Shown here: positions 20,528-27,675 of the stretch, piece by piece
Layout: every line of letters begins with the position of its first letter
Position numbering within the stretch: position 1 is the first letter of the stretch
IMG/VR virus record: IMGVR_UViG_3300009158_000077
Location: 1-44,010 of that record
Origin: a virus
DNA length: 44,010 nt
Strand: one strand, 5' to 3'
Translations under genes and position numbers: made by a program
Notes under the pieces: generated by a model
Told to the model about the DNA's origin: nothing
The model's input: the letters and a program-made list of their open reading frames with translations, nothing else
The model's database searches: none

Positions 20528-20631
20528 AAGTTTTTTACTATTTTAAAGATGTGATACCATAGATAAAATGATATAGCTGCTATAGTAAACCATACTATAA
20601 TAGCTGTCCAATTCCATTTACTCAGTTTCAT
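20524..20631 (-). CDS. Tiny single-span membrane peptide, 35 aa
   Basis: ATG at 20631 and TGA at 20524-20526, 35 residues. After a short basic start (MKLSKWNW) there is one hydrophobic stretch of about 20 residues (TAIIVWFTIAAISFYLWY) and a basic tail ending IVKNL, a typical small inner-membrane peptide. Its start overlaps the end of the upstream 89-residue gene by 14 bases in another frame, and its stop overlaps the start of the thioredoxin-like gene as ATGA. That double overlap, filling an otherwise empty 90 bases, is the main evidence that it is real. Function unknown. Confidence 0.65.
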   Translation of the reverse strand: MKLSKWNWTAIIVWFTIAAISFYLWYHIFKIVKNL

Positions 20632-20887
20632 GATTCATATAATTTACAAATTGAAGAGCTGCCTTAGGATTAACTTCCTGGAGATAGTTTAAAGATAACT
20701 CATATCTTCCTAACTCCACGTGCTTTATAAAAGTTTCATCATAAAGACTATCTTTTAATACAGTCATCTTATTCAGCTCCTTTTTTAATACATCTACTTG
20801 TTTCACTTGATTTCTTAGATCAAATAATGTATAGAACAGTAATGCTACTGTCCCTATACTTAAAATACCATTTATATACTTTTTCAT
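20618..20887 (-). CDS. Small membrane-anchored coiled-coil protein, 89 aa
   Basis: 89 residues. Residues 5-22 (INGILSIGTVALLFYTLF) form one N-terminal membrane anchor, followed by a charged helix (VKQVDVLKKELNKM) and a polar C-terminal region. It therefore sits in the inner membrane with a short helical domain on one side. Its start overlaps the upstream gene's stop (ATGA at 20884-20887) and its end overlaps the 35-residue membrane peptide. The two small membrane proteins side by side could work together, for example in membrane modification or superinfection exclusion; there is no direct evidence. Confidence 0.75.
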   Translation of the reverse strand: MKKYINGILSIGTVALLFYTLFDLRNQVKQVDVLKKELNKMTVLKDSLYDETFIKHVELGRYELSLNYLQEVNPKAALQFVNYMNHETE

Positions 20888-21159
20888 TTTATAGGATTAT
20901 TATCTATTTTTAAACCATAGCATAAATCAAACATTGCTACTTCTCTTTCTACTAGCCTTTTAGTCCATGCTTTTTTGTTCTTTTTTAGATAGTTGAAGCA
21001 CCATTCTTTCCACTCATCTCTTTGAGCTTCAGTCATAGTCCATTCAGTGTACCAAGCATCTTTTCTATCAAGGATGTCATTATAGCTGACCTCTGGATGG
21101 CCAGCTATAATAAACATTTGGTTAATAAGATCTTCTGCAACGTTAGCTTTCTGTTTCAT
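20884..21159 (-). CDS. Hypothetical protein, 91 aa, helical
   Basis: 91 residues, predicted all-helical, rich in Trp, Lys and Glu (AWYTEWTMTEAQRDEWKEW). The pattern looks familiar from hypothetical proteins of Bacteroidota phages, but I cannot attach a function. There is no membrane segment or metal motif. It overlaps the upstream zinc-ribbon gene by 17 bases and the downstream membrane gene by 4 bases, so it belongs to the same operon. Confidence 0.75.
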   Translation of the reverse strand: MKQKANVAEDLINQMFIIAGHPEVSYNDILDRKDAWYTEWTMTEAQRDEWKEWCFNYLKKNKKAWTKRLVEREVAMFDLCYGLKIDNNPIK

Positions 21160-21373
21160 TGTATAATTCTCTTACTTTAGCTCCTAACTCTTGATCATTA
21201 GGAGTGTTGTAAACAATATTATGTGGTACTAAGAAGTGTCTTCTATCTGTACCTCTCATCCAACAGGCATGACATAACTGTCCTGCACCTTCTATATATC
21301 CTACTCTCATATCTATATGGGTAGAACTATCGTATGCTGTATCAGCATCACATAAAATACATTTGTCTTTCAT
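21143..21373 (-). CDS. Small putative zinc-binding protein, 76 aa
   Basis: 76 residues. Two cysteine pairs frame the protein: CILC near residues 5-8 and CHAC near residues 36-39, a four-cysteine zinc-ribbon spacing. The remainder is polar (RRHFLVPHNIVYNTPNDQE). Likely a small cytoplasmic zinc protein that binds nucleic acid or protein; partner unknown. Its start shares four bases with the stop of the upstream membrane gene. Confidence 0.75.
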   Translation of the reverse strand: MKDKCILCDADTAYDSSTHIDMRVGYIEGAGQLCHACWMRGTDRRHFLVPHNIVYNTPNDQELGAKVRELYNETES

Positions 21374-21582
21374 AATTTATTTCTTTTAAATTTTATAGAA
21401 TGTAGTATTCCAATAGGAACAGCTACCCAACCTACTATTGCACATGGAAATAGTACACCTGCCACTTCTAATAATGTAAAATGAACTTGGTCATGATCTC
21501 CAAATTTAGATGATGGGTTTTTTATCACCCAACGTACAGCAATGATTGTTGTTATTATCCAATAATTAATTAAATAAAACAT
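21370..21582 (-). CDS. Small two-span membrane protein, 70 aa
   Basis: 70 residues with two hydrophobic helices, residues about 3-17 (YLINYWIITTIIAVRWV) and about 36-58 (LLEVAGVLFPCAIVGWVAVPIGIL), joined by a short polar loop with KNPSSKFGDHDQ, and a basic C-terminus. Probably in the host inner membrane. It starts 3 bases after the metallophosphoesterase gene ends. No family recognised; holins are usually with the endolysin, which here is far away on the other strand, so I do not call it a holin. Confidence 0.7.
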   Translation of the reverse strand: MFYLINYWIITTIIAVRWVIKNPSSKFGDHDQVHFTLLEVAGVLFPCAIVGWVAVPIGILHSIKFKRNKL

Positions 21583-21585
21583 ATG

Positions 21586-22275
21586 CTAAATTTTAAATTT
21601 ATTACCATAAGATGTTAATCCTAGATCAAAGCGTCCATCTCTTACACAAGCTGCATTAGAAAATGCTGTTTCTGTTTTAGCGTATCTAGATATACCTTGG
21701 TTGTCTACTCCATCCATATCATGGATATGACCAAAGCATACTAGTTTTAACTTACTTTTAAGAGCTTGACATCTTTTATAAAGAGCTAAGTCTCCACACA
21801 TTTCTAGTTTTCCGTTTCTATCAAATGATAAATCACGTATACCTTTAGGTGGACCATGTACTATAAGTACATCAGTGTCATCTGGAATCTTTGCCCACAC
21901 TTCATGAGTCTTATCTCTACCTTTCATAAATGCCCAATCTCCAAAGGTAGGTGTAATAGGAGATCCATAGAACTTAAGATCGTTTATTACAACTTCACTA
22001 TTTTGTAAGTATGTAATACCACGATCAGTGAACTCACTAGGAGCCCATTTATTTCTTTCTATAGAAGTGTCATGATTACCAGCTACAAATATTTTATGTT
22101 TAACTGGAACCAATTCATACCAATTAAGAAATTTATGTACTTCGTGTATATTTCTAAAAACATCTGCATAATTAGAGCAGTCACCACTGTGTACAACTAC
22201 GTCTATATCTTTCCAGGTAGCTTCAGGAAAGTCATCATGAAACCCATGGGTATCACTTATATGTAGAATTTTCAT
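21586..22275 (-). CDS. Calcineurin-like metallophosphoesterase
   Basis: 229 residues with the full set of metallophosphoesterase motifs in order: SDTH (D8, H10), HSGDCSN (D32), AGNHDTS (N67, H68, D69), VHGPP, and GHIHDMDG with the paired histidines. These residues bind two metal ions and hydrolyse phosphomono- or phosphodiesters. The length and the HGPPKG signature resemble the small YfcE/MPPED-like group, which act on phosphodiesters such as cyclic nucleotides. Substrate unknown; possibilities are DNA end processing or destruction of a host cyclic-nucleotide signal. A TAnnTTTG box 40 bases upstream of the ATG may give it its own promoter and drive the small genes downstream. Confidence 0.9.
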   Translation of the reverse strand: MKILHISDTHGFHDDFPEATWKDIDVVVHSGDCSNYADVFRNIHEVHKFLNWYELVPVKHKIFVAGNHDTSIERNKWAPSEFTDRGITYLQNSEVVINDLKFYGSPITPTFGDWAFMKGRDKTHEVWAKIPDDTDVLIVHGPPKGIRDLSFDRNGKLEMCGDLALYKRCQALKSKLKLVCFGHIHDMDGVDNQGISRYAKTETAFSNAACVRDGRFDLGLTSYGNKFKI

Positions 22276-22399
22276 ATAGTTTACTATTATTTTTATATAC
22301 TGATTTATCCTGCTGCAAAGTTACTTTAACATAAGGAATTTTAAATCTTTTTCTTTTCTTTACGGACTTATCAGTCGTTAATTTGGAATTCTGGGTCAT
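22253..22399 (-). CDS. Possible small basic protein, 48 aa (doubtful)
   Basis: ATG at 22399 and TGA at 22253-22255 give 48 codons beginning MTQNSKLTTD, very rich in Lys and Arg (KKRKRFK). It overlaps the 118-residue gene by 29 bases and the metallophosphoesterase start by 23 bases. The Lys-rich composition may merely reflect A-rich DNA, and a good -7 promoter box (22316-22323) lies inside it, which argues that this gap is regulatory. Listed because it would otherwise be missed. Confidence 0.3.
   Translation of the reverse strand: MTQNSKLTTDKSVKKRKRFKIPYVKVTLQQDKSVYKNNSKLYENSTYK
22316..22323 (-). promoter_or_regulatory. Bacteroidota-type -7 box (TAACTTTG) upstream of the metallophosphoesterase
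   Basis: On the minus strand TAACTTTG matches the TAnnTTTG element used by the Bacteroidota primary sigma factor and is followed by GCAGC, a frequent continuation of such promoters. It lies 40 bases before the ATG at 22275, in one of the wider gaps of the block. I see no convincing -33 TTG. Confidence 0.5.
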
Positions 22400-22727
22400 T
22401 TTCTATTAGAAATTTCATTAGTTCAGCGTCTTCATCATCCATAGGATAAACGTATTGGCACTCTCTATTATTAATAAGGTCTTTTAAAGTGGTTTTATTT
22501 TCCAAGATCATGATAGCATGTTTCTGACATGGGATAAACCCATGATTATCAATAACTTGCTCCTGCTCTGGAGTAATATCAATACTTTCTCTATTACAAA
22601 ATTCTTCTATGCAGCATTTAGGATAGCCAAAGTATTTACCGTTATCTTTCCAAAGATTAATATCTTCTTGAGTAACTTCATATACATCGTCATCATTATC
22701 TCCATAGGTTATACAGTGTTCACACAT
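22371..22727 (-). CDS. Hypothetical Cys-rich protein with FGYPKCCIEEF motif, 118 aa
   Basis: 118 residues. It starts with CEHC and has the striking FGYPKCCIEEFCNR around residues 32-46, followed by a CQKH pair, so it probably binds a metal through clustered Cys and His. I have the impression of this FGYP-x-CC motif from uncharacterised bacterial and phage proteins but cannot name the family. The rest is acidic (DDEDAELMKFLIENDPE). Its start is immediately next to the stop of the dNMP kinase-like gene. Function unknown. Confidence 0.75.
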   Translation of the reverse strand: MCEHCITYGDNDDDVYEVTQEDINLWKDNGKYFGYPKCCIEEFCNRESIDITPEQEQVIDNHGFIPCQKHAIMILENKTTLKDLINNRECQYVYPMDDEDAELMKFLIENDPEFQIND

Positions 22728-23413
22728 TACAATAAGTTTTCTTTTAATAATATCATCTCTACTGTCCCAGTAAGAGCTTTAAGATCAGACACGTTAGCTA
22801 TCTTATAGTCAAAGTTCCAACCATCTAATCCTATTTCACTAGGATGATCGTTGATAGGTTTAACGCCTGGTCTATCTACACGGATTATTAAACCTCCTGC
22901 ATCCTTAATAGCTTGTGCTTCGTTAGGAAATCTAGTATCTGTAATAATCCAATTAGGATGTTCGGGTTGTTCGTCATCATTGTAATCTATAGCTTTATAA
23001 TCAGCCATAAGAGCATTAACCCATGTATTATCATGTAGTCCTTCTCTTAAACCATCAGTACCTAATCTTTGTAAGAATTCTCTTACAGTCATAGGTTGCT
23101 TATGTGATGTACCTAATCCTCTTTTACCTACAGGATTACAATCCCATTCAGGTCCGAGGTTGGTCTTTTTAAACTCTTGGTTTTCAAACTTTGATTTATC
23201 TATACCAGTTAACATACTAGCAATAGATTTAAGTTTACCAGCCCATTTCTTTATTTCCCAGGTGGACATGTCTTCTAACCACCACTGATGAGTAAGAGGA
23301 AAGTCTAATACATCTTCTAAAGATGTGTTTACCGGTTTAGCTTTTAAATATTGTATGATAGTACCGACAGTGTCTTTTCCACTGCCGGCATATCCGTTAA
23401 TTCCTATAATCAT
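22727..23413 (-). CDS. Deoxynucleoside monophosphate kinase-like P-loop protein
   Basis: 228 residues starting directly with a strand and a P-loop (INGYAGSGKDT; Gly7 to Thr15), the arrangement seen in phage deoxynucleoside monophosphate kinases such as the T4 gp1 type. Further signs are a VREFLQRLGTDGLRE segment and a late WIITDTRFPNEA that matches the TDxRFxNE motif of that family, where Arg and Glu contact the nucleotide. The enzyme would use ATP to phosphorylate dNMPs for phage DNA synthesis in the cytoplasm. It overlaps the next upstream gene by 4 bases. The family call is good; substrate range cannot be read. Confidence 0.85.
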   Translation of the reverse strand: MIIGINGYAGSGKDTVGTIIQYLKAKPVNTSLEDVLDFPLTHQWWLEDMSTWEIKKWAGKLKSIASMLTGIDKSKFENQEFKKTNLGPEWDCNPVGKRGLGTSHKQPMTVREFLQRLGTDGLREGLHDNTWVNALMADYKAIDYNDDEQPEHPNWIITDTRFPNEAQAIKDAGGLIIRVDRPGVKPINDHPSEIGLDGWNFDYKIANVSDLKALTGTVEMILLKENLL

Positions 23414-23730
23414 ATAATTTCTATTGGTGTTACGCCTTCTTTAAGGCAATTTACAATTCTATCATGTCCAGCTTTAGCTTCTTCCCATGTACAGTATCTC
23501 CACATCTCTTCGTCATACTCTCCACCGAAGATCATGGTTTCAAATAATACTGGTTCACCATCTGGGTTCCAGTTATGATCTAGATGTAAAAACACTGTAG
23601 ATATTCTTTGATCATTTACTACATCGTCTCCTATGTGTTTAATAGCACTACGTAAGTCACCGTTTAAAGGATACTCACCTTCTGGGAATAGTTCTACACT
23701 GTGATCTTCATTTAATTTATACCACTTCAT
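23410..23730 (-). CDS. Hypothetical protein, 106 aa
   Basis: 106 residues, acidic, with a two-part look: a beta-rich start (MKWYKLNEDHSVELFPEGE) and a central segment with STVFLHLDHNWNPDGEPVLFETM followed by an aromatic, acidic stretch (GGEYDEEMWRYCTWEEA). Similar small proteins occur in many phages, but I know no function. It shares 4 bases with the kinase start and 14 bases with the upstream gene, so it is part of a translationally coupled run. Confidence 0.75.
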   Translation of the reverse strand: MKWYKLNEDHSVELFPEGEYPLNGDLRSAIKHIGDDVVNDQRISTVFLHLDHNWNPDGEPVLFETMIFGGEYDEEMWRYCTWEEAKAGHDRIVNCLKEGVTPIEII

Positions 23731-24073
23731 TGTTATTAATTTTAGTTTCAGGAAATGGCAGAGAGTCTTTCATCCACTCTGCTGCCTCTTGTTTATTTTT
23801 TACCAAAGTCTTAGTAGACTCTACTCTATCTTTATGTATTCTTTCTCTCTTTTTTTGATTTAAAGGTGCATCTTGACTAGTCATATGATAACCATTACAG
23901 TGGCAGCAGTAGTAAAATCTACATTGTTTTACTTTACCTGCTCCTCTATTTATTCTTTTACCTGTTGTATCATAGTATCTTTTACTTGACTTGAGACTAG
24001 TCATAGCTTCCTTAGCTTCTCCAGGTGTTGGAAACCTAGACTTGCCAGTCACTTTACATTTCTCCCTTGCCAT
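23717..24073 (-). CDS. Hypothetical basic zinc-finger-like protein, 118 aa
   Basis: 118 residues, strongly basic. The central motif KQCRFYYCCHCNGYHMTS has closely spaced Cys plus His (about residues 50-67), a layout for a zinc-binding knuckle; an upstream Cys near residue 6 may not take part. The C-terminus is Lys/Arg-rich and helical. Probably a nucleic-acid-binding protein; target unknown. It overlaps its neighbours by 14 and 20 bases. Confidence 0.75.
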   Translation of the reverse strand: MAREKCKVTGKSRFPTPGEAKEAMTSLKSSKRYYDTTGKRINRGAGKVKQCRFYYCCHCNGYHMTSQDAPLNQKKRERIHKDRVESTKTLVKNKQEAAEWMKDSLPFPETKINNNEVV

Positions 24074-24392
24074 ACTTTTTGTTAATATGATTATCTACTA
24101 GCTCTATTATGTCTTCTAAGTCATCACTACCAAGATCAAAGAGCTGCTCTGTCAGTAACATTATATAAACTAGATGTTCACTATCTAATTCTTTCTTTAC
24201 TTCCATTGCACCCTTTGAGTCTGGTAATAGATCACATATATGGTTAATAGCTAGCTTTACTTTCTGTACAGCATTACCTAAGGCATATTTCTGTTTTTGA
24301 CTAGTTAGAGCTTTTGCACAGTCTAGTCTCACTTCAATACACTTTAGATGTTGTAACACTGATTTAAATACTGAACCTACGCTGTCTTCCAT
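24054..24392 (-). CDS. Hypothetical helical protein, 112 aa
   Basis: 112 residues, predicted all alpha-helical, with repeated Leu/Ile and alternating charges, an acidic end (DLGSDDLEDIIELVDNHINKK) and two Cys in the first half. There is no motif that I can name. The C-terminal end overlaps the start of the zinc-finger-like gene by 20 bases, and the start lies 8 bases after the stop of the DUF932-like gene. Possibly a small dimeric regulator or partner of a neighbour. Confidence 0.7.
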   Translation of the reverse strand: MEDSVGSVFKSVLQHLKCIEVRLDCAKALTSQKQKYALGNAVQKVKLAINHICDLLPDSKGAMEVKKELDSEHLVYIMLLTEQLFDLGSDDLEDIIELVDNHINKKYGKGEM

Positions 24393-24400
24393 ATAAGATT

Positions 24401-25207
24401 TTATAAAAAGATTACACCACTATCATCACTTTCTACCAAAGCTTCTTCAGCTTCTTCTACAAATAATAATTCTGGTTGTATAAATTTCTTAGTAATTCTA
24501 TATTGATCTACAAAGAAACTATGCAACTTTTGATGATCGTTTAAATAACTCATTGGATGTGAGTCTTTTAAAGCTAGTGTAATATGATTGTATAATGTCC
24601 ATGCTGAATCAGCCGGGGCGTTATAAGTATGCGTAGGAGTTTCTATCTCACGCTTAACAATACCAACTTGGCTAAGAGTTAGTACATCTTGTTCAATCAA
24701 TAACTGACCTACTATAGCTGCTTGCTGACTTTTAGTTAATGTAATAACTTTTAACATCTCCTTATCTTTAACTAGTTGATCGTAGTATGTTCTAGCATTA
24801 GAAATTTGGTGTTTAATAGTATCTGTAGCTTCCTGCAAAGCATTACCTGTATGTTTTCTTGAGTAGTTGGATAAGTCTCCAGATACCATTCCATTCATAC
24901 ATATAAATACTTGTGCACCTACAGCACATTTAAATTTCATCATCTTATTATAGCTGTTTGACCATGCAAACATTAGACCCATATCTGAGTCACTGCCATA
25001 ATTTAAGTGATATATACCTTGTGCCACTTGACCATCTAGATTAGTCTTGTAAACTTCTTTTTGTATATGAAAACCTGCAGCTTGCAGTTCTCTTCTTGTT
25101 TCGTCTATAACATACCCATGAGGGATAGTTGTGTAAGTCTTACCATGGGTAGGTAAATTAGCGGATCTAATACGCTGCTCAGTTGTAAACTCTGTTTTTG
25201 CTGGCAT
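24401..25207 (-). CDS. DUF932-like phage/plasmid protein
   Basis: 268 residues. The order of features resembles DUF932 proteins, which are common on phages and plasmids: an N-terminal segment (TTIPHGYVIDETRREL), a strand-rich middle with GIYHLNYGSDSDMGLMFAW, and the FKCAVGAQVFICMNGMVSGD core, where the family typically has a C-x-NG pattern. After that a long helix and a SAWTLYNHITLALKD segment follow. The function of DUF932 is unknown; an association with DNA replication or anti-restriction has been suggested from context only. Here it lies 10 bases downstream of DNA polymerase and is probably co-expressed with it. Confidence 0.6.
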   Translation of the reverse strand: MPAKTEFTTEQRIRSANLPTHGKTYTTIPHGYVIDETRRELQAAGFHIQKEVYKTNLDGQVAQGIYHLNYGSDSDMGLMFAWSNSYNKMMKFKCAVGAQVFICMNGMVSGDLSNYSRKHTGNALQEATDTIKHQISNARTYYDQLVKDKEMLKVITLTKSQQAAIVGQLLIEQDVLTLSQVGIVKREIETPTHTYNAPADSAWTLYNHITLALKDSHPMSYLNDHQKLHSFFVDQYRITKKFIQPELLFVEEAEEALVESDDSGVIFL

Positions 25208-25217
25208 AATTGTAATT

Positions 25218-27158
25218 TTAAAATAATGATAATTGTGTGAAAGAGCTAAGCTTAATCTTGTTAATCTGCTCTATTTGCTTGTATATGTTTTCTAAATAAT
25301 ATTCTGTATCTATATCGTATGCTTCGTAAGCTATATTTGGATCTATTTCATTAGCTATCTTCTGCATCCATTCCCCGGCTTCCACCTGCATCTCTCTGCC
25401 ATCAGAATGGCATTTCATAATTTTAGTTCCTGACTTGCTTACATAATATCTAACAATCTTTTGTAATCTATTTGTAATTAGCTCACCATTAACTAAACTT
25501 CTTTCTTCATAGTACCACCCAAACTTAGCTTTAATCCCGCCACAGTAATCATATATAGATTTATTCTGGGCAAGAAACTCTTCTGGTAGTGTACCATAAA
25601 CAAAGTAGGCATAAATAGCTTTAGGAATAATAAGAAAAGATTTATTCTTATGAAGTACAGCCACCTTCTTTTTCTCTAGATCTTCCCACTCATATTTACC
25701 TTTTGACTTTACCTTTCCATTCTTATAGACAGCCATATAATTATTTACGTCTGCTATAATCATTTTAGAATACTCGTCATGTTCTAGGTTAAGCTGAGTG
25801 ATTTTTTCCCACTGAGCACATACATCCATATAAGTGGGTATAGATGAGGTAGGAATCATCATTTCTAGACCATCTGTATTTTGCATAAGTGGTATACCTT
25901 CTGGAATAGCTAGAGATAGCATCTCATATAGCATAGATAATTGAAGCTGACCATTGATAGTAATCTGCATAGTCATCTTAGGATCGTATAGGAAACTATT
26001 CTCATCACCTGTAAGACCGTATGTACTGTTAAGAATAATCTTGTATACATAGTTCTTTGGGTCAGACTTAGGAATCTTTTTACGCTCTTCAAAGAACCAT
26101 TCATATAGGTCCCCAAATTCTTTCTGAGGTAGGTGCTCTGGATGAAACTTGTTCTTAATGGCTAGATTAGGATAGAAAGAAGTTACGTCAGATGTCATAA
26201 TCGTCCATCCCGGCTGAGCTTGATATACTCCTGCATCCTTTGCACCATGGATACCGCCAAGACCGTAGTCAGTTTTTACACCTTTATAATCAAGCGTGTA
26301 TTTTAACTTGTCTTTAGTAGATGTAACTACCTTAGTTCTAAAGTAGTCATGAATCTTTTGGAACTCTGCTGTCTGGAATTTAATATAAGGCAATATACAT
26401 TGTCCAAGATATATCTCGTCACGCTTTGTTCTGAGTCTTTTAATTTCTGTTTTATCCCATCCTAGTTTCTTCTCAAGGAAAAATAAGAATAGTTCTTTAG
26501 AAATTCTAGGCTCTGAAGCAGAATACAGATCTATACCATATTCATTAGTAAGAGTCTTTCTAAGTTCTATTTGTTCTTTAGAGTGCTCAAATATCTTCTT
26601 AGTAGATTGTACATCATTAATACAATAAGTTATTATATCCTGCAGCTGCTGATCATTCTCAACAGGCTTAGTATGATGATGAGGCATCTCTTCTACATTC
26701 TGCCAGTCCATAGAATACTGTATCCATTTAAGAGAAGACATCTTAGCTTTATTATCCCAGTGATTCATTTTAAATAAATCTATCTGTCTAATTTTAAGCT
26801 GTCTAGGTGCAAACTCTTGGAACTCTCCTCTATCAGACTTATCAATAATACTTTGAGCTAGCTTATGAATATACATAGCCACTTCTAATCCACTAAGCTT
26901 CAGCAACTTAGCTTGATTTTTAAGTATGTGTTGAGAGATCTGAGCATCAAATGCTAGACCATTATAAGATATATGCCACTGATTAAGCTGTACACATTTC
27001 TTTAAGAAATCAATAAATTTAGGTAAGTCATTTTGGTCTTTAGTGATAATAAATATTTCACTAATGCTGTCATCTTTGTAGTGTTGAAACACACCTACAA
27101 AACAGTTGAGAAGGGTTTCATAATCCATAACCCAATGGGTTGGTAAATCTTGCTTCAT
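25218..27158 (-). CDS. Family B DNA polymerase with proofreading exonuclease
   Basis: 646 residues. The 3'-5' exonuclease motifs are all present: D12-Y-E14 (Exo I), YNGLAFD with N66 and D71 (Exo II), and Y178-CIN-D182 (Exo III). The polymerase motifs follow: D324-VTSFYP (motif A), K373-IILNSTYG (motif B), and QNTDG with D429 (motif C), where the usual first Asp of DTD is Asn427. A GLGGIHG segment around residues 299-305 is typical of phage family B enzymes. It replicates the phage genome in the cytoplasm. The protein is compact compared with cellular enzymes (about 780-1000 residues). crAss-like phages carry either a family A or family B polymerase, so this marks the lineage. The 92-base gap upstream holds a terminator, so expression may depend on readthrough or a promoter that I cannot identify. 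Confidence 0.93.
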   Translation of the reverse strand: MKQDLPTHWVMDYETLLNCFVGVFQHYKDDSISEIFIITKDQNDLPKFIDFLKKCVQLNQWHISYNGLAFDAQISQHILKNQAKLLKLSGLEVAMYIHKLAQSIIDKSDRGEFQEFAPRQLKIRQIDLFKMNHWDNKAKMSSLKWIQYSMDWQNVEEMPHHHTKPVENDQQLQDIITYCINDVQSTKKIFEHSKEQIELRKTLTNEYGIDLYSASEPRISKELFLFFLEKKLGWDKTEIKRLRTKRDEIYLGQCILPYIKFQTAEFQKIHDYFRTKVVTSTKDKLKYTLDYKGVKTDYGLGGIHGAKDAGVYQAQPGWTIMTSDVTSFYPNLAIKNKFHPEHLPQKEFGDLYEWFFEERKKIPKSDPKNYVYKIILNSTYGLTGDENSFLYDPKMTMQITINGQLQLSMLYEMLSLAIPEGIPLMQNTDGLEMMIPTSSIPTYMDVCAQWEKITQLNLEHDEYSKMIIADVNNYMAVYKNGKVKSKGKYEWEDLEKKKVAVLHKNKSFLIIPKAIYAYFVYGTLPEEFLAQNKSIYDYCGGIKAKFGWYYEERSLVNGELITNRLQKIVRYYVSKSGTKIMKCHSDGREMQVEAGEWMQKIANEIDPNIAYEAYDIDTEYYLENIYKQIEQINKIKLSSFTQLSLF

Positions 27159-27201
27159 ATATATGGTTCAGTTAAGCTGTCCCCCCTTGTTATTGAAGCT
27201 G

Positions 27202-27227
27202 AAAAAAGGGAAGATTTCTCTTCCCTT
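27202..27227 (-). terminator. Intrinsic terminator with GAAA tetraloop between the 133-aa gene and DNA polymerase
   Basis: Read on the minus strand: a perfect 9-bp stem AAGGGAAGA / TCTTCCCTT closing a GAAA loop, followed by a T-run. It lies 24 bases after the stop of the 133-residue gene. The rest of the 27159-27250 gap shows a G-rich run (minus-strand GGGGGG) but no clear promoter box. Confidence 0.85.
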
Positions 27228-27250
27228 ATCCAGTTTTTGTTTGGGTTAGT

Positions 27251-27652
27251 CTATACGGTCACGATGCTACTTGGTGTAGCTGATTTCTCTTCTATAAAGT
27301 ATTGCTTGTAATCAAAGCTGTCTGCATTAATAGCAAACATATTAATAAAGTTTTCTACCTCAGGAACGTTTTCTACATAATATTCATAGAAAGTCTCTAG
27401 TGTCTTACGTTCTTCAGCATAGTCTTTACCATTAGCTCTTCTGCCAATCTTCATTGTCTGAGGATCTCCAAATTCATTAAGCTTAGCAAGCATATGCAAT
27501 GATTCTTTTTTCTGTTTTGATATAACTGCTAGCACTTTATTATCTACGTCAAAGATAGCCTCGTTATAAGGGGATTCTGATGTTACAGGGATTAATTTAA
27601 ATGTCTTTTTGGTTCCCCATACGGATGTAATTAACATCATTGATTTATTCAT
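27251..27652 (-). CDS. Hypothetical protein, 133 aa, in its own small transcription unit
   Basis: 133 residues, soluble. It begins with a beta-rich half (MLITSVWGTKKTFKLIPV, then EAIFDVDNKVLAVISKQK), followed by a helical, acidic half, and ends in a short Ser/Thr/Val tail. I recognise no family. The gene stands out by context: a TAnnTTTG box lies 15 bases before its ATG and a strong GAAA-loop terminator lies 24 bases after its stop, so it can be made as a short single-gene mRNA, as expected for an abundant protein. It sits between the DNA polymerase and RecB-like nuclease genes; a DNA-binding or replication accessory role is possible but unproven. Confidence 0.8.
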   Translation of the reverse strand: MNKSMMLITSVWGTKKTFKLIPVTSESPYNEAIFDVDNKVLAVISKQKKESLHMLAKLNEFGDPQTMKIGRRANGKDYAEERKTLETFYEYYVENVPEVENFINMFAINADSFDYKQYFIEEKSATPSSIVTV

Positions 27653-27667
27653 ATTGTTTGTTTTTTA

Positions 27668-27675
27668 CAAAGTTA
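27668..27675 (-). promoter_or_regulatory. Bacteroidota-type -7 box (TAACTTTG) before the 133-aa gene
   Basis: Minus-strand TAACTTTG matches TAnnTTTG and is followed by an A-rich 15-base leader (AAAAAACAAACAAT) directly before ATG 27652. It overlaps the stop codon of the upstream gene (27673-27675). No clear -33 element seen. Together with the terminator at 27202 it defines a one-gene unit. Confidence 0.55.
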
